Source of the DNA: Pararhodobacter zhoushanensis
GTDB lineage: Bacteria > Pseudomonadota > Alphaproteobacteria > Rhodobacterales > Rhodobacteraceae
DNA: 64,000 nucleotides
Direction: 5' to 3'
Assembly: GCF_025949695.1 (NCBI RefSeq)
Contig: NZ_JAPDFL010000001.1
Location: forward strand, 3,785,501-3,849,500
Shown in pieces: positions 16,781-25,704 of this stretch. A model generated the notes under the pieces. The model had not been told where the DNA came from. It did no database searches and worked only from the letters and a program-made list of their open reading frames with translations. Both the position numbers and the translations under genes were made by a program. The first letter of the stretch is position 1; the number at the start of each line of letters is the position of its first letter.

Positions 16781-18184
16781 ATGGCCGTGCAAAAACTGTA
16801 TGCCGGTGCCAAGCTGCGCGAAATCCGGTCGCGTCTGCAGCTGACGCAAAAGGAATTCGCCGCGCGTCTGGGCGTCTCGCTGCCCTATCTCAACCAGATG
16901 GAAAACAACAACCGCCCGGTTTCAACGGCGGTGGTTCTGGCACTGGCGCGTGAGTTCGGCACCGATGTGACCGAGCTGAGCACAGGCGACAGCGAGCGTA
17001 TGGTGTCCGATTTGCGCGAAGCCCTCGCGGATCCGGTTTTCACCGCCCCAAGCCCGTCAGCTGCCGACCTGCGGCTGGTCGCCTCGAACGCACCGGGTGT
17101 GGCGCGCGCCCTGCTGGCGTTGCACCGGGCCTACCGGCAAACGCACGAACGCCTCGCCTCGCTGGACGAGGCGCTGGGACGCGAAGACCGGACGCTGCGC
17201 GCCGCCCCCTGGGAAGAGGTGCGCGACTTTTTCCACTACTGCGACAACTACATCGACGCCGTGGACTGTGCCGCCGAGCATTTTGCCCAAGGGCCTGACA
17301 GCATCGAAACCAAAGCCGCGAAGCTGCTGGAACGCAAAGGCGTAGCCTTGCAGTTTTCCGATGATCCCATGCTGCGCCGCTACGATGCGCAGCGCCGTAT
17401 TCTCACAATTTCAACAAAGGCCGCTGGCCCCACGCGCCGTTTTCAGATCCTGCACCAGATCGCCCTGCTGACCCAGAACGACCTGCTCGAAGCCACGCTG
17501 GATCTTGCCCGGTTCCAGACGGATGAAGCGCGCGACATCGCCAAGGTCGGGCTGGCCAATTATTTCGCAGGGGCCGCCCTGCTGCCCTACCGTGTCTTTC
17601 AGGCCGCCGCGCAAGAGACCCGTCACGATATCGAAATGCTCGCCGACCAGTTCGGCGCATCCTATGAGCAGGTCGCGCACCGGCTCTCGACGCTGCAACG
17701 CCCCGGTGCCAAAGGCGTGCCGTTCTTCTTTGTGCGCGTCGATCAGGCCGGGACGATCACCAAGCGCCACTCGGCCACGCGCCTGCAATTCGCGCGCTAC
17801 GGCGGGGCCTGCCCGCTGTGGAACGTCCATCAGGCCTTTGAGACGCCCGGGCGTTTCCTGCGCCAGCTCGCCGAGACGCCCGACGGCGTGCGCTACTTCT
17901 GTCTGGCGCGGGACGTGTCGAAAACCGGCGGTTCCTTCCGCGCACCGGTGCAGCGCTATGCCATCGGGCTGGGCTGCGAGATCCGCCATGCCGAAGCCCT
18001 GACCTATGCCGATGACATGGACCTGACCAACCCGCAAGCGTTTGAACCGATTGGCATTTCCTGCCGGATCTGCGCGCGGCCCAATTGCCACCAACGCTCG
18101 ATCCCGCCGTTGGAACAGGGGTTGATGATCGACCCCGACAAGCGCGGCTTGCTGCCCTACGCGATTGCCGGGCAGACGCCCTAA
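16781..18184 (+). CDS. XRE family regulator of short-chain fatty acid/acyl-CoA metabolism (ScfR/RamB-like)
   Basis: A 467-residue protein. The N-terminal HTH (about 8-65) has LREIRSRLQLTQKEFAARLGVSLPYLNQMENN. The middle holds an IrrE/ImmA-like domain, but the zinc motif HExxH is replaced by HQIAL near residue 225, as expected for the non-proteolytic regulators. The C-terminal DUF2083 domain ends GISCRICARPNCHQRSIPPL with clustered cysteines. RamB and ScfR regulate acetate/propionate and glyoxylate-cycle genes. It could relate to the acyl-CoA genes upstream but has its own transcript, closed by a terminator. Confidence 0.87.
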   Translation: MAVQKLYAGAKLREIRSRLQLTQKEFAARLGVSLPYLNQMENNNRPVSTAVVLALAREFGTDVTELSTGDSERMVSDLREALADPVFTAPSPSAADLRLVASNAPGVARALLALHRAYRQTHERLASLDEALGREDRTLRAAPWEEVRDFFHYCDNYIDAVDCAAEHFAQGPDSIETKAAKLLERKGVALQFSDDPMLRRYDAQRRILTISTKAAGPTRRFQILHQIALLTQNDLLEATLDLARFQTDEARDIAKVGLANYFAGAALLPYRVFQAAAQETRHDIEMLADQFGASYEQVAHRLSTLQRPGAKGVPFFFVRVDQAGTITKRHSATRLQFARYGGACPLWNVHQAFETPGRFLRQLAETPDGVRYFCLARDVSKTGGSFRAPVQRYAIGLGCEIRHAEALTYADDMDLTNPQAFEPIGISCRICARPNCHQRSIPPLEQGLMIDPDKRGLLPYAIAGQTP

Positions 18185-18189
18185 GCGAA

Positions 18190-18212
18190 CGGGCCGCCCC
18201 AAGGGCGGCCCG
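18190..18212 (+). terminator. Terminator of the ScfR-like gene
   Basis: CGGGCCGCCC (18190-18199) and GGGCGGCCCG (18203-18212) form a 10-bp stem with a CAA loop; a T-rich stretch (CTATTTTT) follows about 10 nt later. It lies between convergent genes. Confidence 0.7.
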
Positions 18213-18236
18213 CTGTTACCCTATTTTTCGCTTGGC

Positions 18237-18479
18237 TTACGGGGCGGCGCGCAGCATTGCCGCGATCTCGTCCTTGAGCACCAGACGCTGTTTGCGCAGC
18301 GCCTCTTCGTGCTCTTCCGCCACGGGTTCGACCTTGGTCTCGGCGCGGTGGATGGTTTTGTTCACCGCGTGATAGTCGTCGAACAGCTTGGCGAAATGCG
18401 CATCATTCGTCTTGAGCGCGTGCATTTTCTCGACGTCGCTCGGAAATTCTTCAGCCAGTTCGTGCGGGGTGTGGGACAT
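18237..18479 (-). CDS. DUF465 (YdcH-like) small protein
   Basis: An 80-residue charged helical protein with the DUF465 core: LKTNDAHFAKLFDDYHAVNKTIHRAE followed by EEALRKQRLVLKDEIAAML. The pattern predicts a helical hairpin or coiled coil. Function is unknown for the family; it is widespread in proteobacteria. It follows the hemerythrin gene by 66 nt on the same strand. Confidence 0.88.
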   Translation of the reverse strand: MSHTPHELAEEFPSDVEKMHALKTNDAHFAKLFDDYHAVNKTIHRAETKVEPVAEEHEEALRKQRLVLKDEIAAMLRAAP

Positions 18480-18545
18480 GGTCTTCTCCGTCTTGCGTTA
18501 CGGACAGAGTCCAGCCTGTCGCCCCGGCCACCCCCTTGATCTGGA

Positions 18546-19097
18546 TCATAAGTTAAGCGCGTGATGCAGGATAATCGGCACGACGAGCTCTTCCTCATCC
18601 GACAGATGCCGGTCAAGGAAGGTGGCGAAGGGCGTCAGCGCCTCGTCCAGCAGGGCGGCCGTTTCGCGCGGCGGCTGGCCTTCGTGCAGGGTGCGCAGCA
18701 CGGCGTTGGTGCGGTCGGCAAGGTCTTTGATCCGCGCATCCAGCGTGTGGTGGTCGGCGTCGAGCAGGGTAAAGCCGTGCTCCAGCTTGGGTTCGGCCTG
18801 CATCAGCATCGGGAAATAATGGTGATCCTCGATCTGGTGATGGCCGTGCAGTTCATTGAGCAACTGCCCCGCCAGCTGGATCAGCCGACGTGGGTCAGGC
18901 TCGGCGTCGCGCTCGATGATCGTGCGGGTGTGGGCCTGCAGCATCGGCAGCAGGGTGCGAAACCCCTGATGCCGGTCCAGCCAGAACCGCGTCAACCCGT
19001 CGAAATTGCGGTGACTTTCCCAGATGTCGCGCGGGTAGTCGTCCAGCAGCAGGCGCAGGGTTTCGGGCAGCGCGGCGCGGTGTTCCAGATCGTCCAA
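18546..19097 (-). CDS. Hemerythrin HHE-domain protein
   Basis: About 183 residues. Metal-ligand His/Glu residues are distributed as in HHE domains: SHRNFDGLTRFWLDRHQGFR, LNELHGHHQIEDHHYFPML, LDADHHTLDARI and FLDRHLSDEEELVVPIILHH. The di-iron four-helix bundle binds oxygen, NO or iron; here the role is unknown. No ATG is available. TTG at 19097 is preferred because AAAGG lies just before it and family proteins begin there (DDLEHRAALPETLRLLLDDYPR). A TTG at 19130 would overlap the SNase gene by 22 nt. It is translated just after that gene and is probably coupled to it. Confidence 0.82.
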   Translation of the reverse strand: MDDLEHRAALPETLRLLLDDYPRDIWESHRNFDGLTRFWLDRHQGFRTLLPMLQAHTRTIIERDAEPDPRRLIQLAGQLLNELHGHHQIEDHHYFPMLMQAEPKLEHGFTLLDADHHTLDARIKDLADRTNAVLRTLHEGQPPRETAALLDEALTPFATFLDRHLSDEEELVVPIILHHALNL

Positions 19098-19108
19098 ACT
19101 CAGGCCTT

Positions 19109-19792
19109 TCAGCGGGCAGCCCGGCGCCAACCGGCGGCGCGGGCCTCATCTTCGGTGCAAAACCAGCGCTCGCCACGGGTCTCGTCGATCCGCGTGCGCT
19201 CATAGTCGCGTTGGCCGGGTATATGATAAACCTGTCCGCTTGCCGAGACATTGCCCTTGATCGCACAGGCGCCGTGCGCTGGGGCACGTTGCGGCGGTTG
19301 CGCCTGCGCTGCGCGGCTTTCGGCGCGGTATTCGGCAGGCGTGGTGAAATTGTCACCGCCATTGCGCCAGACCCCACGGCGGCGATAGCGCGCTGCGCGT
19401 TCGGGATAGATATAGTCGCGCGCATAGGCGCGATAGGCGATCGCCGCCCCGCCCTGCACCATCGCCGCGCCCAGATCGCCCTGCCCCGCCTCACAACGCG
19501 CGACCAACCGTTCGTAGCGGTCCCATTCCACGCCATCGCAGCGGACCGTTCGCCCGCCGATCAACCGCGTCAGTTCCTCGCCCGACCAACGGCCGCAGTC
19601 CCAGTCCCCCTGCGGCCCCACGCAGGTTTGCGACCGTTCCGGCGCGTCGATCCCAAACAGGCGCACGCGGGTGCCCGCCACCTCAAGCGTATCGCCGTCG
19701 ATGACCCGCGCCGCGCCCTCGATCGAGAGGCGGTCAGCGGCGTGAACCGCGCTGGCCATCATGAGGATGAAGAGTGAACAAATCCTTAACAT
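19109..19792 (-). CDS. Thermonuclease (SNase) family secreted nuclease
   Basis: A 227-residue protein with an N-terminal signal peptide (about 1-18). The SNase core has VIDGDTLEVAGTRVRLFGIDAPE (two calcium/catalytic residues), WDRYERLVARC and the usual EAA-type helix QGDLGAAMVQGGAAIAYRAY. Expected catalytic Asp, Arg and Glu positions are present. The C-terminal 70 residues resemble the Excalibur-like/cysteine-containing tail with C...IKGN and WFCTEDEARAAGW seen in Rhodobacteraceae homologues. It probably acts outside the cytoplasm. Confidence 0.85.
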   Translation of the reverse strand: MLRICSLFILMMASAVHAADRLSIEGAARVIDGDTLEVAGTRVRLFGIDAPERSQTCVGPQGDWDCGRWSGEELTRLIGGRTVRCDGVEWDRYERLVARCEAGQGDLGAAMVQGGAAIAYRAYARDYIYPERAARYRRRGVWRNGGDNFTTPAEYRAESRAAQAQPPQRAPAHGACAIKGNVSASGQVYHIPGQRDYERTRIDETRGERWFCTEDEARAAGWRRAAR

Positions 19793-19835
19793 GCCCCCCG
19801 TTTAGAGGGCCTGCCCCCGCCTCGCAAGACAAAGC

Positions 19836-19851
19836 CTAACGAAACGTTAAC
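19836..19851. promoter_or_regulatory. CtrA-box-like site between betA and the SNase gene
   Basis: CTAA-CGAAACG-TTAAC differs in one base from the TTAA-N7-TTAA(C) half-site pair bound by CtrA in alphaproteobacteria. It lies 44-59 bp upstream of the SNase start and overlaps the betA stop. Binding is not shown. Confidence 0.3.
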
Positions 19852-21499
19852 GCTGGGCGGTCTGCCAGGCCGGGTTCACCCAAGGCTCAAGATTTGACGC
19901 AGGCAGCGGCGTGCGCCCCAAGATATGGTCGGCGATCTTCTCTCCGACCATGATAGACGGCCCATTCAGGTTGCCATTGGTGATGCGCGGAAAGATCGAA
20001 CTGTCAGCCACGCGCAGCCCGTCGACGCCGATCACCCGACCCTCGGGATCAACCACCGCCATCGGGTCATCCGCCCGCCCCATGCGCGCCGTGCCGCAGG
20101 GGTGATAGGCCGATTCGGCGTGCTCGCGGATAAAGGCATCCAGCGCGTCGTCGTCCTGCAGGGCGCTTCCCGGCTGGATCTCATGCTTGACGTGCTGGGC
20201 CATCGCCGGCTGGCCGATGATCTCGCGCGTCAGGCGGATCGCCGTGCGGAATTCGGTCCAGTCGTCAGGGTGGGACATATAGTTGAAGCGGATCAGCGGG
20301 TTATCTGACGGATCCGCAGAGCGCAGCCGCACCGTGCCGCGCGATTTCGAGCGCATCGGGCCGACATGGGTCTGAAAGCCATGCCCCTCGGCCACGGCTT
20401 TGCCGTCATAGCGCACGGCGATGGGCAGGAAGTGGTACTGGATGTCGGGATAATCGACGCCCGGTGCCGAGCGGATGAAACCGCAGCTTTCAAACTGGTT
20501 CGACGCCCCCGGCCCACGCCCCAGAAGCAGCCATTGCGCGCCGACCCAGGCCTTGCCCCAGAGGTTCCAGTATTTGAACAGCGAGATCGGCTTCTTGGTC
20601 GCGAATTGCAGATACAGCTCCAAATGGTCCTGCAGGTTCGAGCCGACGCCGGGACGGTCAGCGATGACCGCAATGCCGTGCTCGGCCAGATGCGCGGCGG
20701 GGCCGACGCCGGAAAGCATCAACAGTTTCGGCGTGTTGAGGGACGAGGCGGCAAGGATCACCTCGCGCGCAGCACTCACTGTGCGCCCGTCAACCAGCGT
20801 CACGCCCGTGGCGCGGCCGTTCTCGATCACCACCCGCGCGGCCAGACCCTTGACCAGCTTCACCCGCCCGGTTTTCATCGCTGGTTTCAGATAGGCCTTG
20901 GCCGCCGACCACCGCTCGCCGCGATAGATCGTCGCTTCCATCGCGCCAAAGCCCTCTTGCTGTTGGCCGTTGTAGTCGGGGGTGACGGGGTAACCCGCTT
21001 GTTTCCCGGCCTCGATGAAGGCGTCAAACAGCACGTTCTCACGCTTGCCACGGCTGATGTGCAGCGGGCCGTCGCTGCCGCGCCACTCACCGCCGCCGCC
21101 CGCATCGTCGGACCCGTGCCAATGCTCCATGCGTTTGAAATAGGGCAGCACATCTGCAAAGCCCCAGCCATCGGCGCCCTGCTCTGCCCAATGGTCATAG
21201 TCGCGCGCATGGCCGCGCACATAGACCATGCCATTGATGCTGGACGACCCCCCGATCACCTTGCCGCGCGGGGTGGCCAGGCGACGACCGCCCAGACCCG
21301 GCTCGGGCTCGGACTCGAGCCCCCAGTCGTAGCGTTTCATGTTCATCGGATAGCTCAGCGCGCCCGGCATCTGGATAAACGGCCCGGCGTCCGAGCCGCC
21401 GAACTCGACCACCAGCACCGAATGCCCGGCCTCGGCCAGCCGGTAGGCAACAGCCGACCCGCCGGACCCGGCCCCTACGATCACATAATCCGCGTTCAT
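19847..21499 (-). CDS. betA: Choline dehydrogenase
   Basis: A 550-residue GMC-family flavoenzyme. The N-terminal FAD fold has [43 protein letters not shown] is the GMC signature 1; [24 protein letters not shown] is signature 2. The C-terminus has [10 protein letters not shown] with the catalytic His region and then [30 protein letters not shown]. It oxidises choline to betaine aldehyde at the inner membrane. It is last in betI-betB-betA and lies 9 nt after betB. Confidence 0.95.
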   Translation of the reverse strand: MNADYVIVGAGSGGSAVAYRLAEAGHSVLVVEFGGSDAGPFIQMPGALSYPMNMKRYDWGLESEPEPGLGGRRLATPRGKVIGGSSSINGMVYVRGHARDYDHWAEQGADGWGFADVLPYFKRMEHWHGSDDAGGGGEWRGSDGPLHISRGKRENVLFDAFIEAGKQAGYPVTPDYNGQQQEGFGAMEATIYRGERWSAAKAYLKPAMKTGRVKLVKGLAARVVIENGRATGVTLVDGRTVSAAREVILAASSLNTPKLLMLSGVGPAAHLAEHGIAVIADRPGVGSNLQDHLELYLQFATKKPISLFKYWNLWGKAWVGAQWLLLGRGPGASNQFESCGFIRSAPGVDYPDIQYHFLPIAVRYDGKAVAEGHGFQTHVGPMRSKSRGTVRLRSADPSDNPLIRFNYMSHPDDWTEFRTAIRLTREIIGQPAMAQHVKHEIQPGSALQDDDALDAFIREHAESAYHPCGTARMGRADDPMAVVDPEGRVIGVDGLRVADSSIFPRITNGNLNGPSIMVGEKIADHILGRTPLPASNLEPWVNPAWQTAQR

Positions 21500-21508
21500 T
21501 TCAGTCTC

Positions 21509-22962
21509 TCAATACGGCGCGTCGACGGGGCCGGTGGCCACGTAGACGGATTTCACCTGCGTATAATGTTCCAGCGCGGCGTGACCGTTTTCACGGCCCA
21601 CGCCCGACAGTTTCGAGCCGCCGAAGGGGGCTTCCACAGGGGTCAGGTTGTAGGTGTTGATCCAGCAGGTGCCAGCCTGCAGCTGCGCCACGACGCGGTG
21701 CGCACGGGCCAGATCGGCGGTGAAAACCCCGGCAGCAAGGCCAAACTCGGTGTCATTGGCGCGGGCGATGACCTCTTCTTCCGTGTCGAAATCCAGCACC
21801 ACCATCACCGGGCCGAAGATTTCTTCGCGCGCGATGGTCATCGTGTCGGTGACATCGGCAAAAACCGTGGGCTGCATGTAGTTGCCCGCCCGGTCAAGCC
21901 GCTTACCGCCGGTGATCAGGGTGGCACCCTCGGCCACGCCGGCATCGACATAGCCCATCACCTTGTCCAGTTGATCGGCAGTCACCATCGGACCCATCTG
22001 CGTTTCGGGGTCCAGCGGCTCGCCGATCAGGATGGTTTCGGTGCGCTCTTTCAGGCGCGCAAGGAAGCGGTCCTTGAGGCCCTTTTGCACAAAAACCCGC
22101 GTCCCGTTCGAGCAGATCTGCCCGGTGGAATAGAAATTCCCCAGCATTGCCGCGCCGATGGCATCCTCAAGGCTGGCGTCGTCAAAGATCACCAAGGGCG
22201 ACTTGCCGCCCAGTTCCATCGTCACGTTGCGGATGCCTTGGGCGGCGGCGGCATAGACCTTGCGGCCGGTGGGCACCGAGCCGGTGAGCGACACTTTCGC
22301 CACGCGCGGATCGGTGACCAGCGCCGCCCCCACAGCCCCCGGCCCTGCACGACGTTGAACAGACCCGCCGGAGCCCCGGCTTCCATCAGGATCTCGGCCA
22401 GTTTCAGCGCGCCAAGGGGGGTGACTTCGGACGGTTTGAACACCATCGCATTGCCAAAGGCCAGCGCAGGGGCGGCTTTCCAGCAGGCGATCTGGGTGGG
22501 GTAGTTCCACGCGCCGATGCCGACACAGACGCCGAGAGCCTCGCGAATGGTATAGACGAAATCGCCGCCGCCGACGGGCACTGTCTGGCCGGTCACGGTG
22601 GCGGCAAAACCGGCGAAATACTCCAGCGCATCGGCACCAGACGTGGCATCGGCCACCAGCGTTTCCTGAATCGGCTTGCCGGTATCGAGCGTTTCCAGCT
22701 CGCTCAGCTCTTGATTGCGCGCGCGGATGATCTGCGAGGCCTTGTGCAGCACCCGCCCCCGCTCGACCGGGCGCAGCGCGGCCCACGCCACCTGCGCGCG
22801 CGCGGCGGCGGCCAGCGCGCGGTCGATCAGCGCGGGCGTCGCCTCGTGCAGCCGGGCGACGATGTCGCCGGTTGCGGCATAGACGCACTCGATGGGCGCG
22901 CCGGTGGTGTCCTCGACATACTCGCCGTCAATGAAATGGCTGGCCGTGGGTTGTGCGCGCAT
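21509..22962 (-). pseudogene. betB: Betaine aldehyde dehydrogenase, frameshifted in this sequence
   Basis: The full gene would encode about 484 residues. The first part (from 22962) reads [20 protein letters not shown] through [14 protein letters not shown], then the frame shifts. The second part continues [25 protein letters not shown], catalytic [10 protein letters not shown] and the Cys in [16 protein letters not shown]. The change falls in 22321-22350, a stretch with several G/C runs. The total length 1454 nt is one base short of a whole number of codons, so a single-base deletion restores the gene. It may be a sequencing error rather than a true inactivation. The product oxidises betaine aldehyde to glycine betaine with NAD+. 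Confidence 0.9.
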
Positions 22963-22963
22963 C

Positions 22964-23542
22964 TCAGATCCCTTTCAACGCCAGTGTCAGATAATCCTCG
23001 ATCCGGGCTTTCACCCGGCGAGCGTCTTGTTCTTCATCGCCCAGAGCCGCGTGCAGATAGGCCCCGTCGATCATCGCCGCGATGGAATGCGCGACATCGA
23101 CGGCCCGGTCGCCCAGCGGCGGGCGCAGCGCGTGGGTCAGGTTCGACACCATGCGGCGCTGATAGATGCTGAGCAGGCGGCGGGCTTCAGGCCGGCCCTG
23201 CGCCAGCACGTAGAAATTGAGCCACGCGGCGACGACCTCACGGCGAAAGTTCGCCCCGGTGAACGACGCCCGGATGACGGCCTTGGCGCGCGCCTCGGGC
23301 GTGTCGGCGGCAGCCAGCGCGCCGCGCACTTCGGCCCCGTAGACCGTCATGACATGACGCATCGCGGCCAGAAACATCGCCTCTTTCGAGCCGAAATAAT
23401 GGTGCGCCAGCGCCGAGGACATCCCGGCCCGCTTGGCAATCCGGCTGACCGTTACCTCCAGCGTTCCCACATGGCCGATTTCGGCGATTGTGGCCTTGAT
23501 CAGCGATGCCCGTCGTATAGGCTCCATCCCGATCTTGGGCAT
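22964..23542 (-). CDS. betI: TetR-type choline-responsive repressor BetI
   Basis: A 192-residue TetR-family protein. The HTH (about 10-55) has [15 protein letters not shown] and [31 protein letters not shown], the BetI pattern. The C-terminal sensor domain keeps [15 protein letters not shown]. It heads betI-betB-betA with only a 1-nt gap to betB and is divergent from choX; the palindrome at 23618-23631 lies between them and is the likely operator. BetI represses the bet genes until choline is present. Confidence 0.93.
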   Translation of the reverse strand: MPKIGMEPIRRASLIKATIAEIGHVGTLEVTVSRIAKRAGMSSALAHHYFGSKEAMFLAAMRHVMTVYGAEVRGALAAADTPEARAKAVIRASFTGANFRREVVAAWLNFYVLAQGRPEARRLLSIYQRRMVSNLTHALRPPLGDRAVDVAHSIAAMIDGAYLHAALGDEEQDARRVKARIEDYLTLALKGI

Positions 23543-23590
23543 GTTTCGTTCCCTTCCAACCGGCGCGAGACACGCCCGCCCCCGAAAAAC

Positions 23591-23636
23591 TGTTGATTCT
23601 GTGCTAGACGATCGTTTATTGACTCGTCAATCAACA
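23591..23636. promoter_or_regulatory. BetI-type operator between betI and choX
   Basis: ATTGAC-TC-GTCAAT (23618-23631) is a perfect 6-bp inverted repeat. A wider pair, TGTTGATT (23591-23598) and AATCAACA (23629-23636), encloses the region. BetI operators in other bacteria carry TTGA/TCAA half sites. The position allows control of both divergent units. Confidence 0.6.
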
Positions 23637-23660
23637 AAAACCGCCAACAGGAGTGACCTT

Positions 23661-24590
23661 ATGTCCCTAACCCGTTTGAGCATGACCACAGCCGCCCTCG
23701 CGCTGGCCTCGGCCCCTGCGCTTGCCAACTGTGATGTTGTCCGCTTTTCCGATGTCGGCTGGACCGACATCACCGCCACCACCGCTGCCACCTCGACCAT
23801 TCTCGAGGCGCTGGGGTATGAAACCGAAGTGACCGTGCTTTCGGTTCCGGTGACCTATACCTCGATGGCCTCGGGGGATATCGACGTGTTTCTGGGCAAC
23901 TGGATGCCGACGATGGAGGGCGACATTGCCCCCTACCGTGAGGCGGGCACCGTCGACACCGTGCGCATGAACCTGTCGGGCGCAAAATACACGCTGGCCA
24001 CCAACGCCGCCGGGGCCGCGCTGGGCATCACCGATTTCGCCAGCATCGCGACGCATGCCGAAGCGCTGGAAGACCGCATTTACGGCATCGAGCCGGGCAA
24101 TGACGGCAACCGGCTGATCATGGACATGATCGACGCCGACGCGTTCAGCCTTGATGGCTTTGAAGTCATCGAAAGCTCGGAACAGGGCATGCTGGCTCAG
24201 GTCGAGCGTGCCGACCGCCGCGACGAGCCGGTGGTGTTCCTGGGCTGGGAACCGCACCCGATGAACGCCAATTTCGACATGACCTATCTGGCCGGGGGTG
24301 ATGACTATTTCGGCCCGAACTATGGCGGCGCCGAGGTCTATACCAACACCCGCGCCGGCTATGTCGGCGAATGCCCGAATGTCGGCACGCTGCTGAACAA
24401 CCTCGAATTCACGCTGGCGATGGAAAACGAGATCATGGGCGCGATCCTAAACGATGGCACCGATCCGAACGAGGCCGCCGCGAGCTGGCTGGCCGCGCAT
24501 CCCGATGTGCTGGGCCCGTGGCTGGAGGGGGTGACCACCCGCGACGGTGGCGATGCGATGGCGGCTGTGACCGCCGCGCTGGCAGGATAA
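23661..24590 (+). CDS. choX: Choline ABC transporter, periplasmic binding protein
   Basis: A 309-residue OpuAC-type binding protein. Signal peptide about 1-22 (ends ALAN). Aromatic box residues of ChoX are recognisable: Trp in SDVGWTDI, Trp in LGNWMPTMEGD and Trp in VFLGWEPHPMN. AGGAG lies 8 nt before the ATG; an open frame upstream would run into the betI promoter. A hairpin between choX and choW (24600-24626) could favour higher levels of the binding protein. It feeds choline to the divergent bet genes. Confidence 0.92.
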   Translation: MSLTRLSMTTAALALASAPALANCDVVRFSDVGWTDITATTAATSTILEALGYETEVTVLSVPVTYTSMASGDIDVFLGNWMPTMEGDIAPYREAGTVDTVRMNLSGAKYTLATNAAGAALGITDFASIATHAEALEDRIYGIEPGNDGNRLIMDMIDADAFSLDGFEVIESSEQGMLAQVERADRRDEPVVFLGWEPHPMNANFDMTYLAGGDDYFGPNYGGAEVYTNTRAGYVGECPNVGTLLNNLEFTLAMENEIMGAILNDGTDPNEAAASWLAAHPDVLGPWLEGVTTRDGGDAMAAVTAALAG

Positions 24591-24599
24591 GACAGGATT

Positions 24600-24626
24600 T
24601 TGGGGCCGGCCTTGCGCCGGCCCCAA
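24600..24626 (+). terminator. Intra-operon hairpin between choX and choW
   Basis: TTGGGGCCGGC (24600-24610) and GCCGGCCCCAA (24616-24626) form an 11-bp stem with a 5-nt loop and no T run. This fits a partial terminator or an mRNA-stabilising 3' structure for choX. Confidence 0.6.
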
Positions 24627-24669
24627 GCATTAACAGGGCGCAAAGCCCGGCGCGTGGGGGAAGATTTTG

Positions 24670-25704
24670 GTGGAATGGATCAAGGCAGCCGGTCTGGCTG
24701 TGGTCAATGCGGTTATCTGGATCGCCGTTGCGCTCTATGATTTCGTGATCTGGGCGGTGTTCGCGCTGGTCTGGTTCGTGCAATGGCTGCCGCAACGGCT
24801 GCTGGGCCTGACCGACGAGCGTCTTCCTGTCGGTGACACCGCCGAACGCGGCTTTGACTATGTGCAGGCCGGGGCCGAGTCGTTCTTTGACGGGCTGTCC
24901 GCCGTGCTGCAAGCGATCATTGACCTCATTCTGGCCGTCATGTTGCGGGCACCGGGGATCAACTGGTTCGACGGCGGTCGCCGGTACGAACCCTATTTCG
25001 ACTGGTGGACGCCCGAGCGTCACAGCCTGCTGATCATCGCCGGTTTCGTCCTGCTCGCCTGGATGCTGCAGCGCAACTGGAAGGTTTGCCTGCTGGTGCT
25101 GATCGGCTTTGTGTTCATTCTGGATCAGGGGTACTGGGAGCAAACCGCCGAAAGCCTGACGCTGGTGCTGACCGCCTGTCTGGTCTGCATGGGCATCGGG
25201 GTGCCCATAGGCATCGCCGTCGCGCACCGGCCCAAGCTTTACGCCTGGATCGCGCCGGTGCTGGACCTGATGCAGACCCTGCCGACCTTCGTCTATCTGA
25301 TCCCGGCCATCGTGTTCTTCGGTCTGGGCATGGTCCCCGGCCTGATCGCCACGGTGATCTTTGTCGTGCCTGCGCCGATCCGCCTGACCTATCTGGGCAT
25401 CTCCAGCACCCCGCCCGCCCTGCTTGAGGCCGCGCAGGCCTTTGGCGGCACGAAGCGGCAGGTGCTGTGGAAGGTCGAACTGCCCTCGGCCTATCCGCAG
25501 ATCATGGCCGGGCTGAACCAGACGATCATGCTGTCGCTGTCGATGGTGGTGATCGCCGCGCTGGTGGGCGCGCGCGGGCTGGGCGTGCCGGTGGTGCGGG
25601 CGCTGAACACGGTGAACACCTCGCTGGGCTTTGAAAGCGGCATGGTGATTGTCGTGGTGGCGATCATTCTGGACCGGATGCTGCGCGTGGGGAAAAAATC
25701 ATGA
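24670..25704 (+). CDS. choW: Choline ABC transporter permease
   Basis: A 344-residue membrane protein of the ProW/OpuAB type with a long N-terminal region and about six core helices. EAAxxxG-like coupling loop: LLEAAQAFGGTKRQVLWKVELP. The next helices hold QTIMLSLSMVVIAALVGARGLGVPV. The start is either GTG 24670 or TTG 24667; GTG is preferred for its spacing to GGGGGA. It overlaps choV by 4 nt. Confidence 0.9.
   Translation: MEWIKAAGLAVVNAVIWIAVALYDFVIWAVFALVWFVQWLPQRLLGLTDERLPVGDTAERGFDYVQAGAESFFDGLSAVLQAIIDLILAVMLRAPGINWFDGGRRYEPYFDWWTPERHSLLIIAGFVLLAWMLQRNWKVCLLVLIGFVFILDQGYWEQTAESLTLVLTACLVCMGIGVPIGIAVAHRPKLYAWIAPVLDLMQTLPTFVYLIPAIVFFGLGMVPGLIATVIFVVPAPIRLTYLGISSTPPALLEAAQAFGGTKRQVLWKVELPSAYPQIMAGLNQTIMLSLSMVVIAALVGARGLGVPVVRALNTVNTSLGFESGMVIVVVAIILDRMLRVGKKS

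Noticed and set aside
17400..17480. Active ImmA/IrrE zinc protease site in the ScfR-like regulator
   Set aside because: The expected HExxH reads HQIAL, so no zinc peptidase activity is expected.
22321..22350. Programmed ribosomal frameshift in betB
   Set aside because: No slippery heptamer with a following pseudoknot was seen, and the other nearby breaks point to missing bases in G/C runs.
20366..22504. A 712-codon plus-strand frame opposite betA and betB
   Set aside because: Opposite two recognised genes, low-complexity, without a ribosome site or family.
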